This document shows positions 46,471-58,458 of a stretch of DNA of 64,000 nucleotides, piece by piece. Under the pieces are notes generated by a model. The model did no database searches. It was given only the letters and a program-made list of their open reading frames with translations, and had not been told where the DNA came from. The stretch is from contig OY282560.1 of NCBI GenBank assembly GCA_958295665.1, positions 311,283,236-311,347,235 of the forward strand. The letters are read 5' to 3'. A program made the position numbers and the translations under genes. The first letter of the stretch is position 1; each line of letters starts with the position of its first letter. The stretch comes from Tipula vernalis (lineage: Eukaryota; Arthropoda; Insecta; Diptera; Tipulidae).

Positions 46471-46827
46471 TTTACTCTGAAATACTAAATTTTGATATCA
46501 ACTGAAATAAATAGTCGCGTTCTTTTAAAGTCGTACATTTATCCATATTTATTTCATTCTTGTCGATAATGCGCTGGTCAGTTTGTACATTTCAGTTGAT
46601 CCATACTCTCGTCAGATTCGGTAAACATCATATTCAGATTATTATCATGTCTGGTTCTCGATATATTAACTTAGGCTATTGAACTTCATTTACACTTGTT
46701 TTTTGGCTATTCACTTTAATGTCCCTTAAGACATAACATATTTCTGCCAAATTCGCGAATTTTCGATTTTCCAACAAAGTAACGCTTATGCTTACATTTT
46801 GAAATTTTAGCGTATGGTTTTCTCTGA

Positions 46828-47509
46828 TCATTCATACAGTTGGTGACCGATTAGCAATTTTGTATTATTGGTACAGAAGAGATGTTGGAAATAGATATTT
46901 GACCGTTGCTCATATTTTTTCGTTAGCAACTGGCAACAATAACACCCCCCCCCCCCCCCCCCCCCCCGGCAAATGTTCTGCATCTGTTTGCATTGGCTTC
47001 CATAATCAATGAATCCTAACAGTTTCACGTTGCAATTCAATATTGTAGATTTGTTATAGGAACACGCACCTTGAATTGTTATTCTACCATTGAAAGATTT
47101 CTGAGTGTCAGTCACAGAAGAACAGTCTGGGTGTCCCCTCACATGGACCTCGATCTCGTCTCTGTGTTTCAGAACAATTTATAGACAAATGCCCTGGTTT
47201 TGCTCCGGTTCTAGCTGATCGAATTAGGATCATTACTTCTTTGTTGGTTGGTTTTACCCGCGCATTTAAATTATTTTGTCAATACTGACGCATGCTCGAA
47301 TACTACTCGATACGTTCACGCAAATCACCCACATTAACTTTTATTTGTGTATGTAATGAAGTATTTAACTGATAATCATTCAGCCCTATAATTATATATT
47401 TTATTAAAGCTTCATCAGAAACTTTACGTTGGTCGAACGGCACACTCGTCTGTGAATCTTTAATCGTAACTTTGTCGTATGGTATAACCCTTTGCCTCGC
47501 CCAATTCAT
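46828..47509 (-). pseudogene. gypsy gag and protease relic
   Basis: 47509-47303 gives a gag C-terminal part (DEALIKYIIIGLNDYQL). Further along, near 47190, GHLSINC looks like a decayed zinc knuckle. The frame 47142-46828 contains ILNCNVKLLGFIDYGSQC, where the protease active site D(T/S)G has become DYG. A run of 23 C at 46945-46967 interrupts it. It precedes the RT at 46470 in the correct order. Confidence 0.7.
46945..46967 (+). repeat. Poly(C) tract, 23 bases
   Basis: An uninterrupted C run inside the gypsy relic, the longest mononucleotide C run in the window. It could be a sequencing or assembly length artefact. Confidence 0.95.
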
Positions 47510-48633
47510 GATTTAAAATGTATCATCAATTCATCTACAAATACTCTTCACTTGGTAAATACACATTGTACTGAATTAAACTGGTAGTATATCGAATAAA
47601 TCACGATGCTTAAGGTTAAATCGATTTTCCGGGAATGTAGTATGTATATGGTTATTTACTTTGTATAGCACAATTCTGAAGCACTTTCTCTCACTCTAAA
47701 AGATCTAAATTTCACTGATCAGTAACATTTTTCTAATGCACCATCAAATCATTTAACCCGTTCACAATCTGTGATTCTGTAACATTGTCACCATATTATT
47801 GCAATTCACAACAACATAACTTGCTTCGATTCACCCGGTGCAATCATTACTCATACATCACAAAGCCCCGTTATTTGTAATTGTGCTACTCTCTTAATTT
47901 AGCAACTATTCACTTTTCGCTCAGAGAAACCGTTCTTCATATTTATTCTTTATTTTTCTTATTAAATTCATCGTTCTTTAATTTGTTCACATATTGTTTG
48001 ATAAGTACTTGTATCTACTCGCAACTACTTATGTTCAAATGATAGTATAGTTGTTAGAAGCAGTAACGCAAAGAATTAACGGCAGATGGCTTTTAGTTTA
48101 GATAATTCCAATAGATGGCTCTATACCTATTTTGGTTATGTGAAATCACATTTTTTAACTTTAAATCTCATTACTACGTTTGTGTTTATATTGATTGATT
48201 CAAATACAATTGACATGTTTAAAATAAATAAAATTTGAAAATACAAGCTCGGCGGGCTGTCAAAAAAATAGTGGCAAGGATATTCCACTCTAATTATGCA
48301 TATGATCCATTGCCTAAAGCGACGGTAGCGAGTCAGAAAAGTTTCGAGACGAAATTCAAAGTGAAATGCTAAAAAATAAAAATGAAGGTTATGTCATCAA
48401 GTTCTCAAAAAACGTCAAAATACGTCAACATTTGCAAAATGAAAGTTCGAAAAATTTATTTGGGACCTTATTGACCATGAGTTGTAATAAAAAGAAGAGT
48501 GGTTTTCTAAGTGTGTGAACTAGAGTCTAGAGGGTGTGGCTGTGCGTGATGGATACATGCGAGGTTTTATCTACGTATGGCTGTGGATGTGTAAGATGGG
48601 AAGTAAACTAACAAGAGATCCTTTTGAACTGTC
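47510..48633. other. Intergenic DNA, no gene seen
   Basis: Probably includes the degraded 5' LTR region of the gypsy relic, but no matching LTR pair was identified. AT-rich, without a reading frame of interest. Confidence 0.35.
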
Positions 48634-48791
48634 AAATTAAAAAAATTATCAAAACATTTCTACGTTGTAGAACTTTGCGAGACCTTAACGGAACAAGGCA
48701 ACCAAATGCTTTTTAGGGGTTAGAACCATTCCTTAATTTGCGAAAATCAGGCAAGGAGTACGTATTTTGAAAATTTTTTAATGTAGTCTAA

Positions 48792-49608
48792 GACTGTGCC
48801 CGAAACCTGTGATAAATATTTTTTAGTACATATTTTTGACATTTATTTGAATAAACTGCATACACCCAAATTATCACGGTCTTTTTCTATGATAATTTTT
48901 GACACAAACAGAATAATTATTCGGTCGACATTTAACATGGTCGCCTTAGCATTTTATATCATCAAAATAAAATGTCAACTATTCAATGATTATGTTATCA
49001 TTTGCAGCAACATGATAATTTCCTATTTTCAACTGCACCAGCTTGCCGACAATTATTGTTTTCTAGTGAGATGATTTGTCCGTGGATGTCAACAATTTAT
49101 ATGGCATATTGATCTAGTGAGTAAATGTAAGAGCTACCACTATCGTCTGACAGATTGATTTAAAACGTTGAATTGTATGTAGCACATCATTAACGATTTA
49201 TTTTAATCCATAACAGATTTGCCCCCAATATTTTTTAATTTGTGTTGCATTTCTGATTTGACACCACCCGTGACTTTCCCATTTCCTTTATAAAAACCTA
49301 ACTGTATCGTAATATAATTTTCAAAATTTTAGCGAAAATTATTGGACATCTTCCTGTTATACTATGCCTTAACAAAAACAGTCCTACGCTATAATATATA
49401 ATATTAAAAGAAAGCCAATTCGATGCGTATAAAAGTATTTCTTGCCATTAAAATCAAACAACATCATGACAGAAGGAGAAATACTTCAAAAAATTATTAC
49501 ACGATTCGGGCAGCGTAATAAAAATTTGTGAATGTAGGGGAATATTTTTCAAATACATGTCAAAAATTTGTACTAAAAAAATATTTATCACAGGTTTCGG
49601 TCACAGTT
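48792..49608. mobile_element. MITE with ~45-bp inverted ends, nested in Merlin
   Basis: The left end GACTGTGCCCGAAACCTGTG and inverted right end AACTGTGACCGAAACCTGTG continue with ATAAATATTTTTTAGTACA on both sides. TAA precedes and follows (48789-48791, 49609-49611), a possible 3-bp duplication. There is no transposase. The 92-codon plus frame inside (48796-49074) is read-through. Confidence 0.75.
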
Positions 49609-49782
49609 TAAAGGTATAAAACGAATTAAAATTACATTAAAAAATTGTTTATATTTACAAAAGTTGCTTTTTTTACATTTATGGTAATATCAGAAGAAGC
49701 GGTAAGGGCGAAAAAAACTCTTTGATCTGTGTCTGCCAGGTACGAAGCAATTATTATTAATAAAAATAAATAAAATAAAAAT

Positions 49783-50750
49783 TAGTTTATTAAATATTGC
49801 TCTTCCTCATTTTCATCTTCATTTTGATGTCTATTGTGATCCTCGTCAGGAGTTTCTTGAAGTTTGCCTGGATTCAGAATACCGACTTGTTTCATAAAAA
49901 TTTTAAACGGATCTTCTTTCTTCATGTTACATGATTTTAAAAACATTTATTTTGCTAAATATCCTCCATAAAAAATTTTACACCTAGACGAAGATTCATA
50001 ACATCATTTAGCAGCGCACCAAGTTGCCTTAATTTTGTTCGTATGGGCTTTCGTCTCAAGATTAATGAAATTTAGAGAATGGTTCACTTTTAGAGACAAT
50101 CATAAGCCTTTCAAAAATCGAAAATAATTGTTGAATTTGGCAATATCAATTTTTTAATCACCGGAAGCAAAGTGGATGTGTCCCGCTTTTCTACTGGTAT
50201 TAAAATGGCCGACTCTCTTTCGATCTGAAAAAAATGTTTGTTGATAAATTTTATTTGGTAAAACAATATAAAAAATTACCATTCCAAATACCTAATGGCC
50301 GTCGATACGGTGTCTGCGATTATATTTTCGCCTACCAAATTTGGACTCGCCGATTTCGACCATTTTTCCATTAGCTCAATTGGTGTTGATTGGTGACTGA
50401 TGACGTCAAAAACCACTTCTCGACCAAAACTAGCCCAATCCACTAACGTTTTCTGGAAATCTCCAAATTGTCGCCAATTTGTTTCAAATTAATGTTGCTA
50501 CACCAGAATGGCACAAATTTGCAAATTTGGGCCATTGATTGGCAAATGGGTTTTGGCAAAAAATGTGCCGGTACGAACAGAGAACGATTTCTGCCAAATA
50601 TTTTTCCCATTCTTCGGCATGTCGTATTGCTTATGGCAAATCCACTTCCACTTTTGGAGGTTGCCTATACTTTTCCTAAATTAATGGGTTTTTGCATAAC
50701 ATAGAGCACAATATCATGGATTTAAAGACAGTTAACCGATTTTCAGCCAT
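49783..50750 (-). pseudogene. Merlin (IS1016-like) transposase with a 55-nt intron
   Basis: The likely start is at 50750 (MAENRLTVFKS). Across early frameshifts come SFSVRTGTFFAKTHLPI and TLVDWASFGREVVFDVI. Exon 1 ends EIGESKFGRRKYNRRHRIDG..VFGM. A GT..AG intron (50225-50279) with a T-rich 3' end follows. Exon 2 runs IERESAILIPVEKRDTSTLL, PNSTIIFDF, VNHSLNFINLETKAHTNKIK and DPFKIFMKQVGILNPGKLQ to a stop at 49783. The family motif EIDESK has become EIGESK, and the HTQ.IE..W glutamate has become lysine, so two of three catalytic positions look lost. Several TGG codons have become stops. Identification is by motif order. Confidence 0.85.
50225..50279 (-). other. Spliceosomal intron in the Merlin transposase
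   Basis: On the minus strand it starts GTAATTTTTTATATTG and ends CATTTTTTTCAG. Removing it joins two conserved transposase segments in frame (VFGM to IERESAI). The 55-nt length is typical of short insect introns. Confidence 0.75.
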
Positions 50751-51472
50751 TTTTTGTTATTTTTATATATTTTCACTATTACACTTAATCACACTTTTTG
50801 CTTTGAGTACCATCAAATGATTGAAACAAATGATGACAGTTTTAATATAAGAATAAAATAAACCAATAACGGCAATAATTTGTTTAATTAATGCGGAGAT
50901 AACCTGTTTTTAATATAAACAGGATTGAGGAATGGAGACAGTGCACATATGTATGCACGTGCATATTTGAAAAAAAAAAATCAGTATAAAGTCAAATTGA
51001 GTAAATAACGTGATTTCTTTGGCTTGTACGTTCTAAAAATTATTGATAGATAATTCTAATGTCAAAAAATCATAAAAAAATTCATATTTTACATGATTTT
51101 GAAAAAATAAAATAAAATAAGTGAAAATTTTCCCGGGAGATAAGACCATTTTCCGGAAAAATTTAGCTTCCGTTTAGCTTTGCTGATTTTAGTGACACCC
51201 ACATACCCACGTCGAGATATACCGAAAAAACCTTTTCGAGGTTAAATTAAGGGGTGGTTTAACCCGTAAAAAGGGCTTGGTTGCCGATTAAAAAAATGGT
51301 TTCGTTAATGTCTCACAGAGTACCACAACTTAGAATAGTTTTTATAATTTTTTTTAATTTAATAGTTAAAAAGGTTGCGTTGTAAATATGAATGGTATTG
51401 GTCAGTGTGGTTATGTAATTATGGAGGGCAGGTTATCAATGTACGCCAAACATGCCTTCAAATCGGGTATAA

Positions 51473-51620
51473 TGGATACCCTGAATTATACCACGTTTAC
51501 AAGAAGTACAATAAAATTATGTAGCAAAAAGTAACATGATGTAAATGCAAAGTACTATACTTTATCAAATACTTGTTGGAAACGTGGTATAATTCGCCAT
51601 ATTCAGGGTAGGGGTATCCA
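51473..51620. repeat. Small inverted repeat (hairpin, ~150 bp)
   Basis: GGATACCCTGAATTATACCA (51475 onwards) recurs inverted at about 51580-51620 with a short insertion. The loop is about 75 bp of AT-rich sequence. It may be a tiny MITE. Confidence 0.75.
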
Positions 51621-51659
51621 TCACATCCATATTTTTCAATCTATCTCATAATGAGACAT

Positions 51660-53998
51660 TCATTGGCAAATTAAACATTTTGTGACGTTTTAATCTTTAC
51701 GGAGAAGCTTGCTCGCCAGATCGTTTGGATAAATTGTCAATCTTAAGTGATACTTGGCACTGGAATCGCTAATTTCTTCCCGTATTGTTGGGACAACAAA
51801 CCATGGTGCATCTATGTACTATGATTCTTAGAAATCTTGACTGCAACTGCGTCCACATTCGAATTGCTGGCCATTCCCCACAGCTGTATACCATATGTCT
51901 AAATACAGTATTTTGTTTTCAATCGATAAACTTGATTTTCTGCCTATCGGTCAATACATTTTTGTCAGTTTCATTCCCAATTGCTTTCTTTTTGTCCATA
52001 TATGTTTACGCCAAGTTAGTCGTTTGTTGGCTACATACTTGAATAAGAGCATTCTAATGCAAAACTTCTGTAGCTTTATTGAGGTCTTCATGCGATGAGA
52101 GTATTGCCGTGTCGTCTGCAAATGTTCCGACATTTATTTGATTGCTTGTAGATATATCTGCGATATATAGCAAATATAATATCGGCCCCAGCACGCTGCC
52201 CTGCGGTACAACATAGATTTAATTGGACGGACATTCGTATACGCACCTTGATATTATAAAATATCTGTCCAGTACATATGACGTTAATATTCTGTAGAAA
52301 TCCCACATGCCACACCTTGTCAAAAGCTTGTCTTATGTCCATGAATAAAGCAGAACAATATCTTTTGTCATCCAGGGCTTCTTCAATTACTTGAACTATT
52401 CTGTGTATGTTCTATTTAGAGTGTTCTTCTTCACAATATAGGCTTTAAACGCTTAAGTAGTAATTTTTTGAATAATTTAGACATAATTGGTAGCAAGTTT
52501 ATAGGTCTGTACGAAGTAAATTCTTTTGGAGGCTTGCCTGGTTTTGGTATTAATATTACTTGTGAAACATTCCGTTGTATTGGGAAATATCCTGTTCTAA
52601 GTATAACGTTAAATAAGCAGGTCATAAATCGAATGCCCTTATCTGGCAACTGTTGCAAGATGTTTCCTGTGATTAAATCATATCCTGGTGCATCTTTGTA
52701 TCACAGATCTTGACACAGATCAGACTTCAGCCTTTTCTTCGTTATTTCTCGCTCACTGACCGTCACTTTTACATATCGGCGGAATATGCTGTTGTGGTTG
52801 TTTCAGCTTCTTGATCGCCTTCCACAGTGAATAATCTGTGTTTTCTGTTGGTGAGAGTCGTGATAGATATTCTTGAATTGGCTGGTTTGTTTTTCATTGA
52901 GAAACAGTTCTTTTAACTCAATCATTTTCATTCCCCTTCCTTTCCTGTCTCATTTTGCAGTGGTGTAGACTTCCAAGCTGCAGACTGAATACATTTATTG
53001 AAATGTTCCACTGGTTTATTTAAATCACTTTCCGTCTTTAACTTAATGTTTGTCTTTAAATTCTCTGTTACAGTCAGTTTTATTATTGCTCAACATTGGC
53101 TATTTCGGTGTATTCCGAAAGTGATTACGACAGGCGAATGGTTCGATAACAGGTCCAAGCACGGCGTCCCTTTAATGTAACTACATGCTATTTCTTTGAT
53201 GTCGCAGAAATCTGTGACATGTAAGATCTTTCTCCTATCACTTGGCCAATAGGTAGGTTCACTGGTTGATACATGATGAAGATTACTTTTTTAAATTGAT
53301 TTTAGTAATTCTCGTCCTCTCATTGTCACCAATCTTAATCCCCACTATTGATGTTTTGCATTATAATGACCCCCTGGTATGAAGCGATGTGAAATTGTTC
53401 CATTTTTATTGCTTGTTTTGGTATTACTAGAGTAGTAGCTTGTAGATGCTCTTTTTTATACTTTTCTGCTTTATGGTGTTTAACTATGTTTTTGATTATA
53501 ACTGCAGTGCCACCTTAAGCTGTTCCATCAGGATGATTTGTGTCATATATATGGTGTATCTGGGTATATTTAGAAACTTTTGCTGGTGTTATGTGTTTCG
53601 GATGTACAGGTGAGATGTTCACCTGTCGATTTCACACATCTAGGTTTGTAATTGCAATAAGATTTGGTATGTCCGTAGTGCATTGAACCACTTTAAGATT
53701 GACATGTGGCTTTTCAACTTGTACAACTGAATGCATCAGTCTACTTATCAAATGTATTTTTTATTTGATTCACTCATTCGAAGCTCAAGTTTAAAGAGTG
53801 GGAGTGGCTTTTTCGTACCACTTTGCTTCGTGTTGCAGATATTAACAACATCGTGGCCGATGGATGCAACTTTCGTATGACTACCTGGTAGGTTTTGTTC
53901 ATTTTATATTGGAACGAAAGGAATTCGGACCTTCGCTTGGTCAGGGCTCTGATCACCAAGTGGTACACCTCGGCATCTTTTAACTGGATTTTTAACCT
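51660..53998 (-). pseudogene. Jockey-type non-LTR element relic (ORF1, endonuclease, RT)
   Basis: On the minus strand from 53990: ORF1 parts QLKDAEVYHLVIRALTKRRS, TYQVVIRKLHPSA and YGHTKSYCN (zinc knuckle); endonuclease parts THPDGTA-like near 53530, STSEPTYWPSDRRKI near 53265 and LLSNHSPVVITF near 53130; reverse transcriptase parts KDAPGYDLITGNILQQLPDK (52700), QVILIPKPGKPPKEFTSYRP, MDIRQAFDKVWHVG (52342), QGSVLGPILYLLYIADI and TFADDTAILSS (52130), then LTWRKHIWTKRKQLGMKL and YPNDLASKLL near 51720. The FADD active site is intact in one frame, but the rest is split by many stops. The upstream part of ORF1 is separated by a foldback element at 53999. Confidence 0.88.
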
Positions 53999-54839
53999 GG
54001 TTAGTTCGGAATAGGATCGAAAGGCCGAGTGTCGAAAGACCGAACGTCGAAATTCCGAACGCCGAAAGGCCGAATGTCGAAGTGCCGAATGTGTCGAAAG
54101 GCCGAATGTATCGAAAGGTCGATCGTGTCGAAAGGCTGAATGTGTCGAATGGCCGAATGTCGAAAGGGCGAAAGGGTCAAAAGGCCGAATATCAAAAAGC
54201 CAAATTTCGAAAGGCAGAATGTGTCGAAAGGCCGAATAGGTCGAAAGGCCGAATGTCGAAAGGCCGATTTTGTCGAAAGGCCGAATGTCGAAAGGCCGTT
54301 TGTGTCGAAATTGATTTTAATTTTTCATCATTTTATGAATGAAAATTTTCAAAATTTAGATTTTTATCAAAATTTTTGTATAAAAATGTTTAATAGTAAA
54401 TCGCCTTAAATATTAAAGTCTTCTTACGCTTTTTTTTGTCATATAATTAAAAATTAATTAACTATAATAAAAAAAGAAAAATAAATACATTTTTTTTCCG
54501 ACAAAATTTGATCACATTATGCTACATACAAAGGATTTATTAGCACGTGTTTTCAATTTATTTAAATCATTTTACATTAAGAAATAAATTCAATGGTTTT
54601 AAATAGTGATTTCAATCAATTAAGTGAAGGGAAATTGAATAAAAATTCGGCCTTTCGCCCCAATCAGTCGTTCCAGACGTTCGGCCATTCGACCCATTTG
54701 GCCTTTCGACATTCGGCCTTTCGACCCATTCGTTCTTTCGACCCATTTGTTCTTTCCACATTTTCGGCCTTTCGACATTCGGCCTTCCGACCCATTCGAC
54801 CTTTCGGCGTTCGGCCTTTCAACATCGAACGGTTAGTTC
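53999..54839. mobile_element. FB-like foldback element with 9-bp target duplication
   Basis: GGTTAGTTC occurs at 53999-54007 and 54831-54839. The left arm (54008-54312) is a tandem array of TCGAAAGGCCGAATG-type units of about 15 bp, some 18 copies. The right arm (54648-54830) is the same array inverted, about 11 copies. A 335-bp AT-rich centre lies between. Arms of short tandem repeats plus a 9-bp duplication are the hallmarks of Drosophila FB elements. The frames at 54082-54409 and 54593-54877 are read-through of the arms. No transposase is encoded. Confidence 0.82.
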
Positions 54840-56329
54840 AAATTGTTTTTAAATCGAAATTGTCTCATCCGATTTGAAGACATGTTTTTTTTTGTGGTGA
54901 AATAAAAAAAAATGTAACTGATTCACAAGCGGCTAAGCGGGAGCACTCAAATTGATAATCTTGGAGGGAGAGATAGATGAACATAAACTGGCAGTATTTG
55001 TGGTGTATTAAATAGTCCAACTCCGAAACCATTAAGCTCAAAGCAAATTTGAAGGCATAGTTTACGAAATAGAACCTTGAAGATTTATATCTTATATTAA
55101 ACGTAAGGCGGTATATTGTCGTAGCACTTTCAATTTGCTAATACATTGGCACACTCCTAAGGTATTATTTGTCGCAAGAGATGCTTCAAGCTATATCATT
55201 TCAGATTTCAAAAGACCAAGTCGAAAAAATCTATGAAATGTCGCCAGTACTACTGGGTACTTTTTTACTACGGTTTTGGTTTTGTTTTGTTAAAATGTAA
55301 CAGCACGAACAGATAATATCGTAAAACACACAGAATTTCAGTGATAAAAATTTTATTTTTTGTAAGTATCCGTTTGATTACACAAAATACAAAATAAATA
55401 AATAGTTCTGTTAGTTTTTCGATAAAACTAACCGAAACAAATATACAGGACGTGACATAGGCAATTTTTTTTGTTTTTATAGATTCTCGCGGAGGCACAA
55501 CATAAAACATACAAGATGATTTATTTTTGATATGTGTGTGTCCACCATTCGGCTTTCGAATCGAAATGAAAAACTAAATTAAAATTTTTCTATTTTTAAA
55601 TTAAATTAATTTTTTGTTTTGTTTATTTATTTATTTGTTTGTTTGTTATTATTACTATTATGATGATGATTATTCTGCGGAGAAAATGATATTTTGCGAC
55701 TTACTGTTATGATCTCATCTGGGACCATCATCACATATTCATATATTCTACGCTAAAATGAGCTCACCAGCTTTTTAATTTTTGTATTATAAATACAAAT
55801 GCTTAATTATTATTTTATAGCAGAACTTGTAGTGAATTGATTGGGTAAAAATGTAAACACAACACTATATAAATTTGTTTAGCATAAACGGGGATAGTTT
55901 TCATGACCGTGAACTAGTTACCGATGGTGATGATAAATTAGTATTAACAAGTGGTTGGTAATAATATTTAATAATTTTTGGTCAAATACGCAGTGTTACA
56001 ATTCATCATAGGTAGCGAATTAGCGGCACAAGGGAAATTAGTGAAATATAAGGACTTAACAGCTAATTTGTCGAACATTAAAATGGTATTTGTATGTAGT
56101 TGTAAATAGTGTCGATTATATATGTATATACTTATTCTCACGGCGTGCAGAAAACTATCTCTGATACATCACCTTGAAAATGGAAAGGAAAAGTAAGCAT
56201 TAGGAAAGGAAGCCCAATCTAATGCAACCAACTTTTTGATAAATATGCTTATGCTTTATTTAGATGCGCCTTTAGATTCGTCAGCTTTAAATTTGTTAGT
56301 GTATTAGCTTCTTCTAACCACAGTTAAAC
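54840..56329. other. Intergenic DNA, no gene seen
   Basis: AT-rich; a few TTTGTTTATTTATTTATTTG-type low-complexity runs near 55610-55660. No protein or RNA gene recognised. The first ~100 bases may be the remainder of Jockey ORF1. Confidence 0.4.
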
Positions 56330-56335
56330 TTTCAA

Positions 56336-57004
56336 TCAAAAATGACATAACTTCAACGTAGGCCTTTTTTGGTACAACCACAAAATAAATAATGCCAAAA
56401 GAATTGACAACAATCTTGAATCGTTCACTTCGCGATTAGGCAGTCGCAGGCAAAAATATTTTGGCGTCCGTGCAAGTACCGAACCGTCTCGTAGAAATAC
56501 GTGGGTTGCTGTATGCAAATCTTCTCCATGCAAGATTTCTTTTGGACTGCCCTGCCACGCCGTTGTTTTTGGACGAATGTTGTTCATTGTATTTCTTAGG
56601 TCGACGACTGTTTCTGTCGCTGTTTTCAATGATGGCTGCTCGTCCTAAAAATTCACTTGGAATGCGAGGCTTTGTACCGAAAACGAGTTCGGTCGGTGTT
56701 GCATTTAAATCCTCTTTATACGTTGATCGATGGCCGAGAAGAATTGTTGGTAAATGCGACGTCTTTTTCTTGGTGTTGTGGCAGAGAATTGCTGCCTTCA
56801 GCGTGCGGTGCCATCTTTCGATGAGGCCATTTGCCTTGTCATGATACAGAACAACGTGTAATGTCGAGTTCCCAGGCTTCTCATCAGCTCGTCGAAGAGG
56901 TGCGACTCGAACTGAGAACCTTGGTCGGTAGTGATTGCTTTTGGCACACCATATTTTGCTATCCAACCCGAAATGAGTGTGCTTGCGACTATTGGCGCTG
57001 ACAT
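56336..57004 (-). pseudogene. gypsy integrase
   Basis: ISGWIAKYGVPKAITTDQGS with QFESHLFDELMRSLG gives the second catalytic Asp. In an overlapping frame KANGLIERWHRTLKAAILCH gives the catalytic Glu region, followed by HLPTILLGHRSTYKEDLNAT and VFGTKPRIPSEFLG. A frameshift near 56850 separates the two. The N-terminal zinc part and first Asp lie in the deleted interval before 57004. The C-terminus (56629-56336) is in a third frame. Confidence 0.9.
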
Positions 57005-57507
57005 GGCACGAATGGAATGGTAAACAATTTTAATTTAATCGAAATGTTACTACCTTCCACCAGTAGAGATTTTCTTTCTGCGTCGTTTCTCTGGTCATCC
57101 GCCAATTTCTCGTAATTGATTTCCGCACTCGAGTGGGTACTTCCTATGCAGGATAAAAGATCCGTCGTTACATTTTCAGCGCCATTTACGTGTCGGATAT
57201 CGGTGGTCATTCTTCCGTTGTAATCGAGTTGCCCCGCTTAACGATCGTTCGCTTTTTCGGGTTTCCGTGTAAAGGCAAATGTTGCAGCATGAATTTGAAA
57301 TGTTTAATGACCAAATACATTGCTCACGATACGTGCTGTGTCGAAGTCCGTTGTTGACGAATTGATGAAGTACTGCCCCAGCCGCGATGTCGGAAGAGTC
57401 GACATACAGCGAAAGCTCTGCCATTTTTGATGGATGAGCGAGTAAAGCGACGTTGGACAAATCGAGTTTACACTTATCAAATGCATTCCTGCACTTCGTC
57501 TGTCCAC
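56989..57507 (-). pseudogene. gypsy RNase H and connection region
   Basis: AELSLYVDSSDIAAGAVLHQ is the RNase H start with its Asp, and IRHVNGAENVTTDLLS is the usual end of the domain. The middle, with the Glu and second Asp, is scrambled by shifts around 57250-57370. It leads on to the integrase at 57004. Confidence 0.85.
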
Positions 57508-57544
57508 ATTAACAGCGTTCGATTGTTCTTGTTATTTCCAGAAA

Positions 57545-58360
57545 TTATATCCAGTACATAATTTGACTTGAGTTTCCATGGCGTTTGGTAATAACTTGCG
57601 ATGATAGCTGATTGTCGCCAAAAAACGTTTTAGTTGATTTACCATTGTCGGAAGTGGAAATCATTTGATGGTGTTGTCGAGGCGATGCACAAATCGTCGA
57701 TGTACAGGATGTACATCTGATGTAATCGCTGGAAAGTTTGTGCAGTGTTGCGTAAACCAAACGTCATTAACTTAAACTCAAATAGCCCGAACGGCGTCGT
57801 AATAGCCGTTTTTTCAATGTCCTCTTCAGCGACTGGAACCTGATGGAAAGCTTTTTGCAAGGCGATCTTTGCAAAAATGGTCTTTCCTTGCAAATTGCCA
57901 ACGAAATCATTCACATACGGAATTGGGTAGCGATCCGGAACTGTGATGGCGTTTAAAGCGCGATAATCGACGTTCGGGCGCCATGATCCATCCGGCTTCT
58001 TCACCATGTGAAGTGGGCTTGCCAAACTACTGCTTGATGGTCGATAAATTCCGGCTTTCATAGACCAGCGTAATTCAAATCCAACTGGTAAGTTTGTATT
58101 CGGTGGTATGCAAATTGAATTTAGGCCAGTGAGCGGGTCGATTATTTTTTTTCCATTCAAATCGATTAGCAATCCATAGTTTGTAATGAAATCTGCACCG
58201 ATGATTGGGTTTGTTATATCTGCGATTAAAAACGTCTACATGAAGTCACGTCGTAATTTAAGGTTTACCTTCAGTGTTTTAGTTCCAAACGTTTTGATTT
58301 CGGTGCCGTTTGCTGCGAACAATTTAATTTCCGATGGTTTACAATAGCCTGGTGACCGAC
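57545..58360 (-). pseudogene. gypsy protease C-terminal part and reverse transcriptase
   Basis: From 58355 the minus strand encodes the rest of the protease: LFAANGTEIKTFGTKTLKV and NPIIGADFITNYGLLIDL, with one stop. The 177-codon frame (58172-57639) then gives SSSSLASPLHMVKKPDGSWR, PNVDYRALNAITVPDRYPIP, IFAKIALQKAFHQVPVAEED (motif A with altered D) and LMTFGLRNTAQTFQRL. After a deletion comes YILYIDDLCIAS, with the YIDD active site. The protease start is on the far side of the nested element at 61463 and beyond. Confidence 0.92.
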
Positions 58361-58458
58361 TGCGTGGCATGACTGATTATTATTATTTACTGGAGGGCCA
58401 TGTGGGCGATAAGCCACCTCGCACCGCGACCTAAAAGATCTATTGTGCTGGACCCTAC

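Larger units (their letters stand above)
48634..51362 (-). mobile_element. Merlin-superfamily DNA transposon with ~110-bp terminal inverted repeats
   Basis: The left end (48634-48740) and right end (51237-51362) are inverted repeats: AAATTAAAAAAATTAT, GTTGT(A/G)G(A/T)ACT.TG.GAGAC, TTAACG.AAC, GGCAACCAA.. and CCTTAATTT recur in the same order. The exact outer boundary and target duplication were not fixed because of the A/T-rich edge. Inside lie a nested MITE (48792-49608) and a transposase pseudogene (49783-50750). Confidence 0.82.

Noticed and set aside
54082..54409. Two overlapping plus frames rich in KAEC/KGRMSKGR-like words, and a mirror frame at 54593-54877
   Set aside because: They are translations of the foldback arms in different frames, and the same arms give opposite frames on the minus strand.
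56461..56844. 127-codon plus-strand frame
   Set aside because: Antisense of the gypsy integrase C-terminal half.
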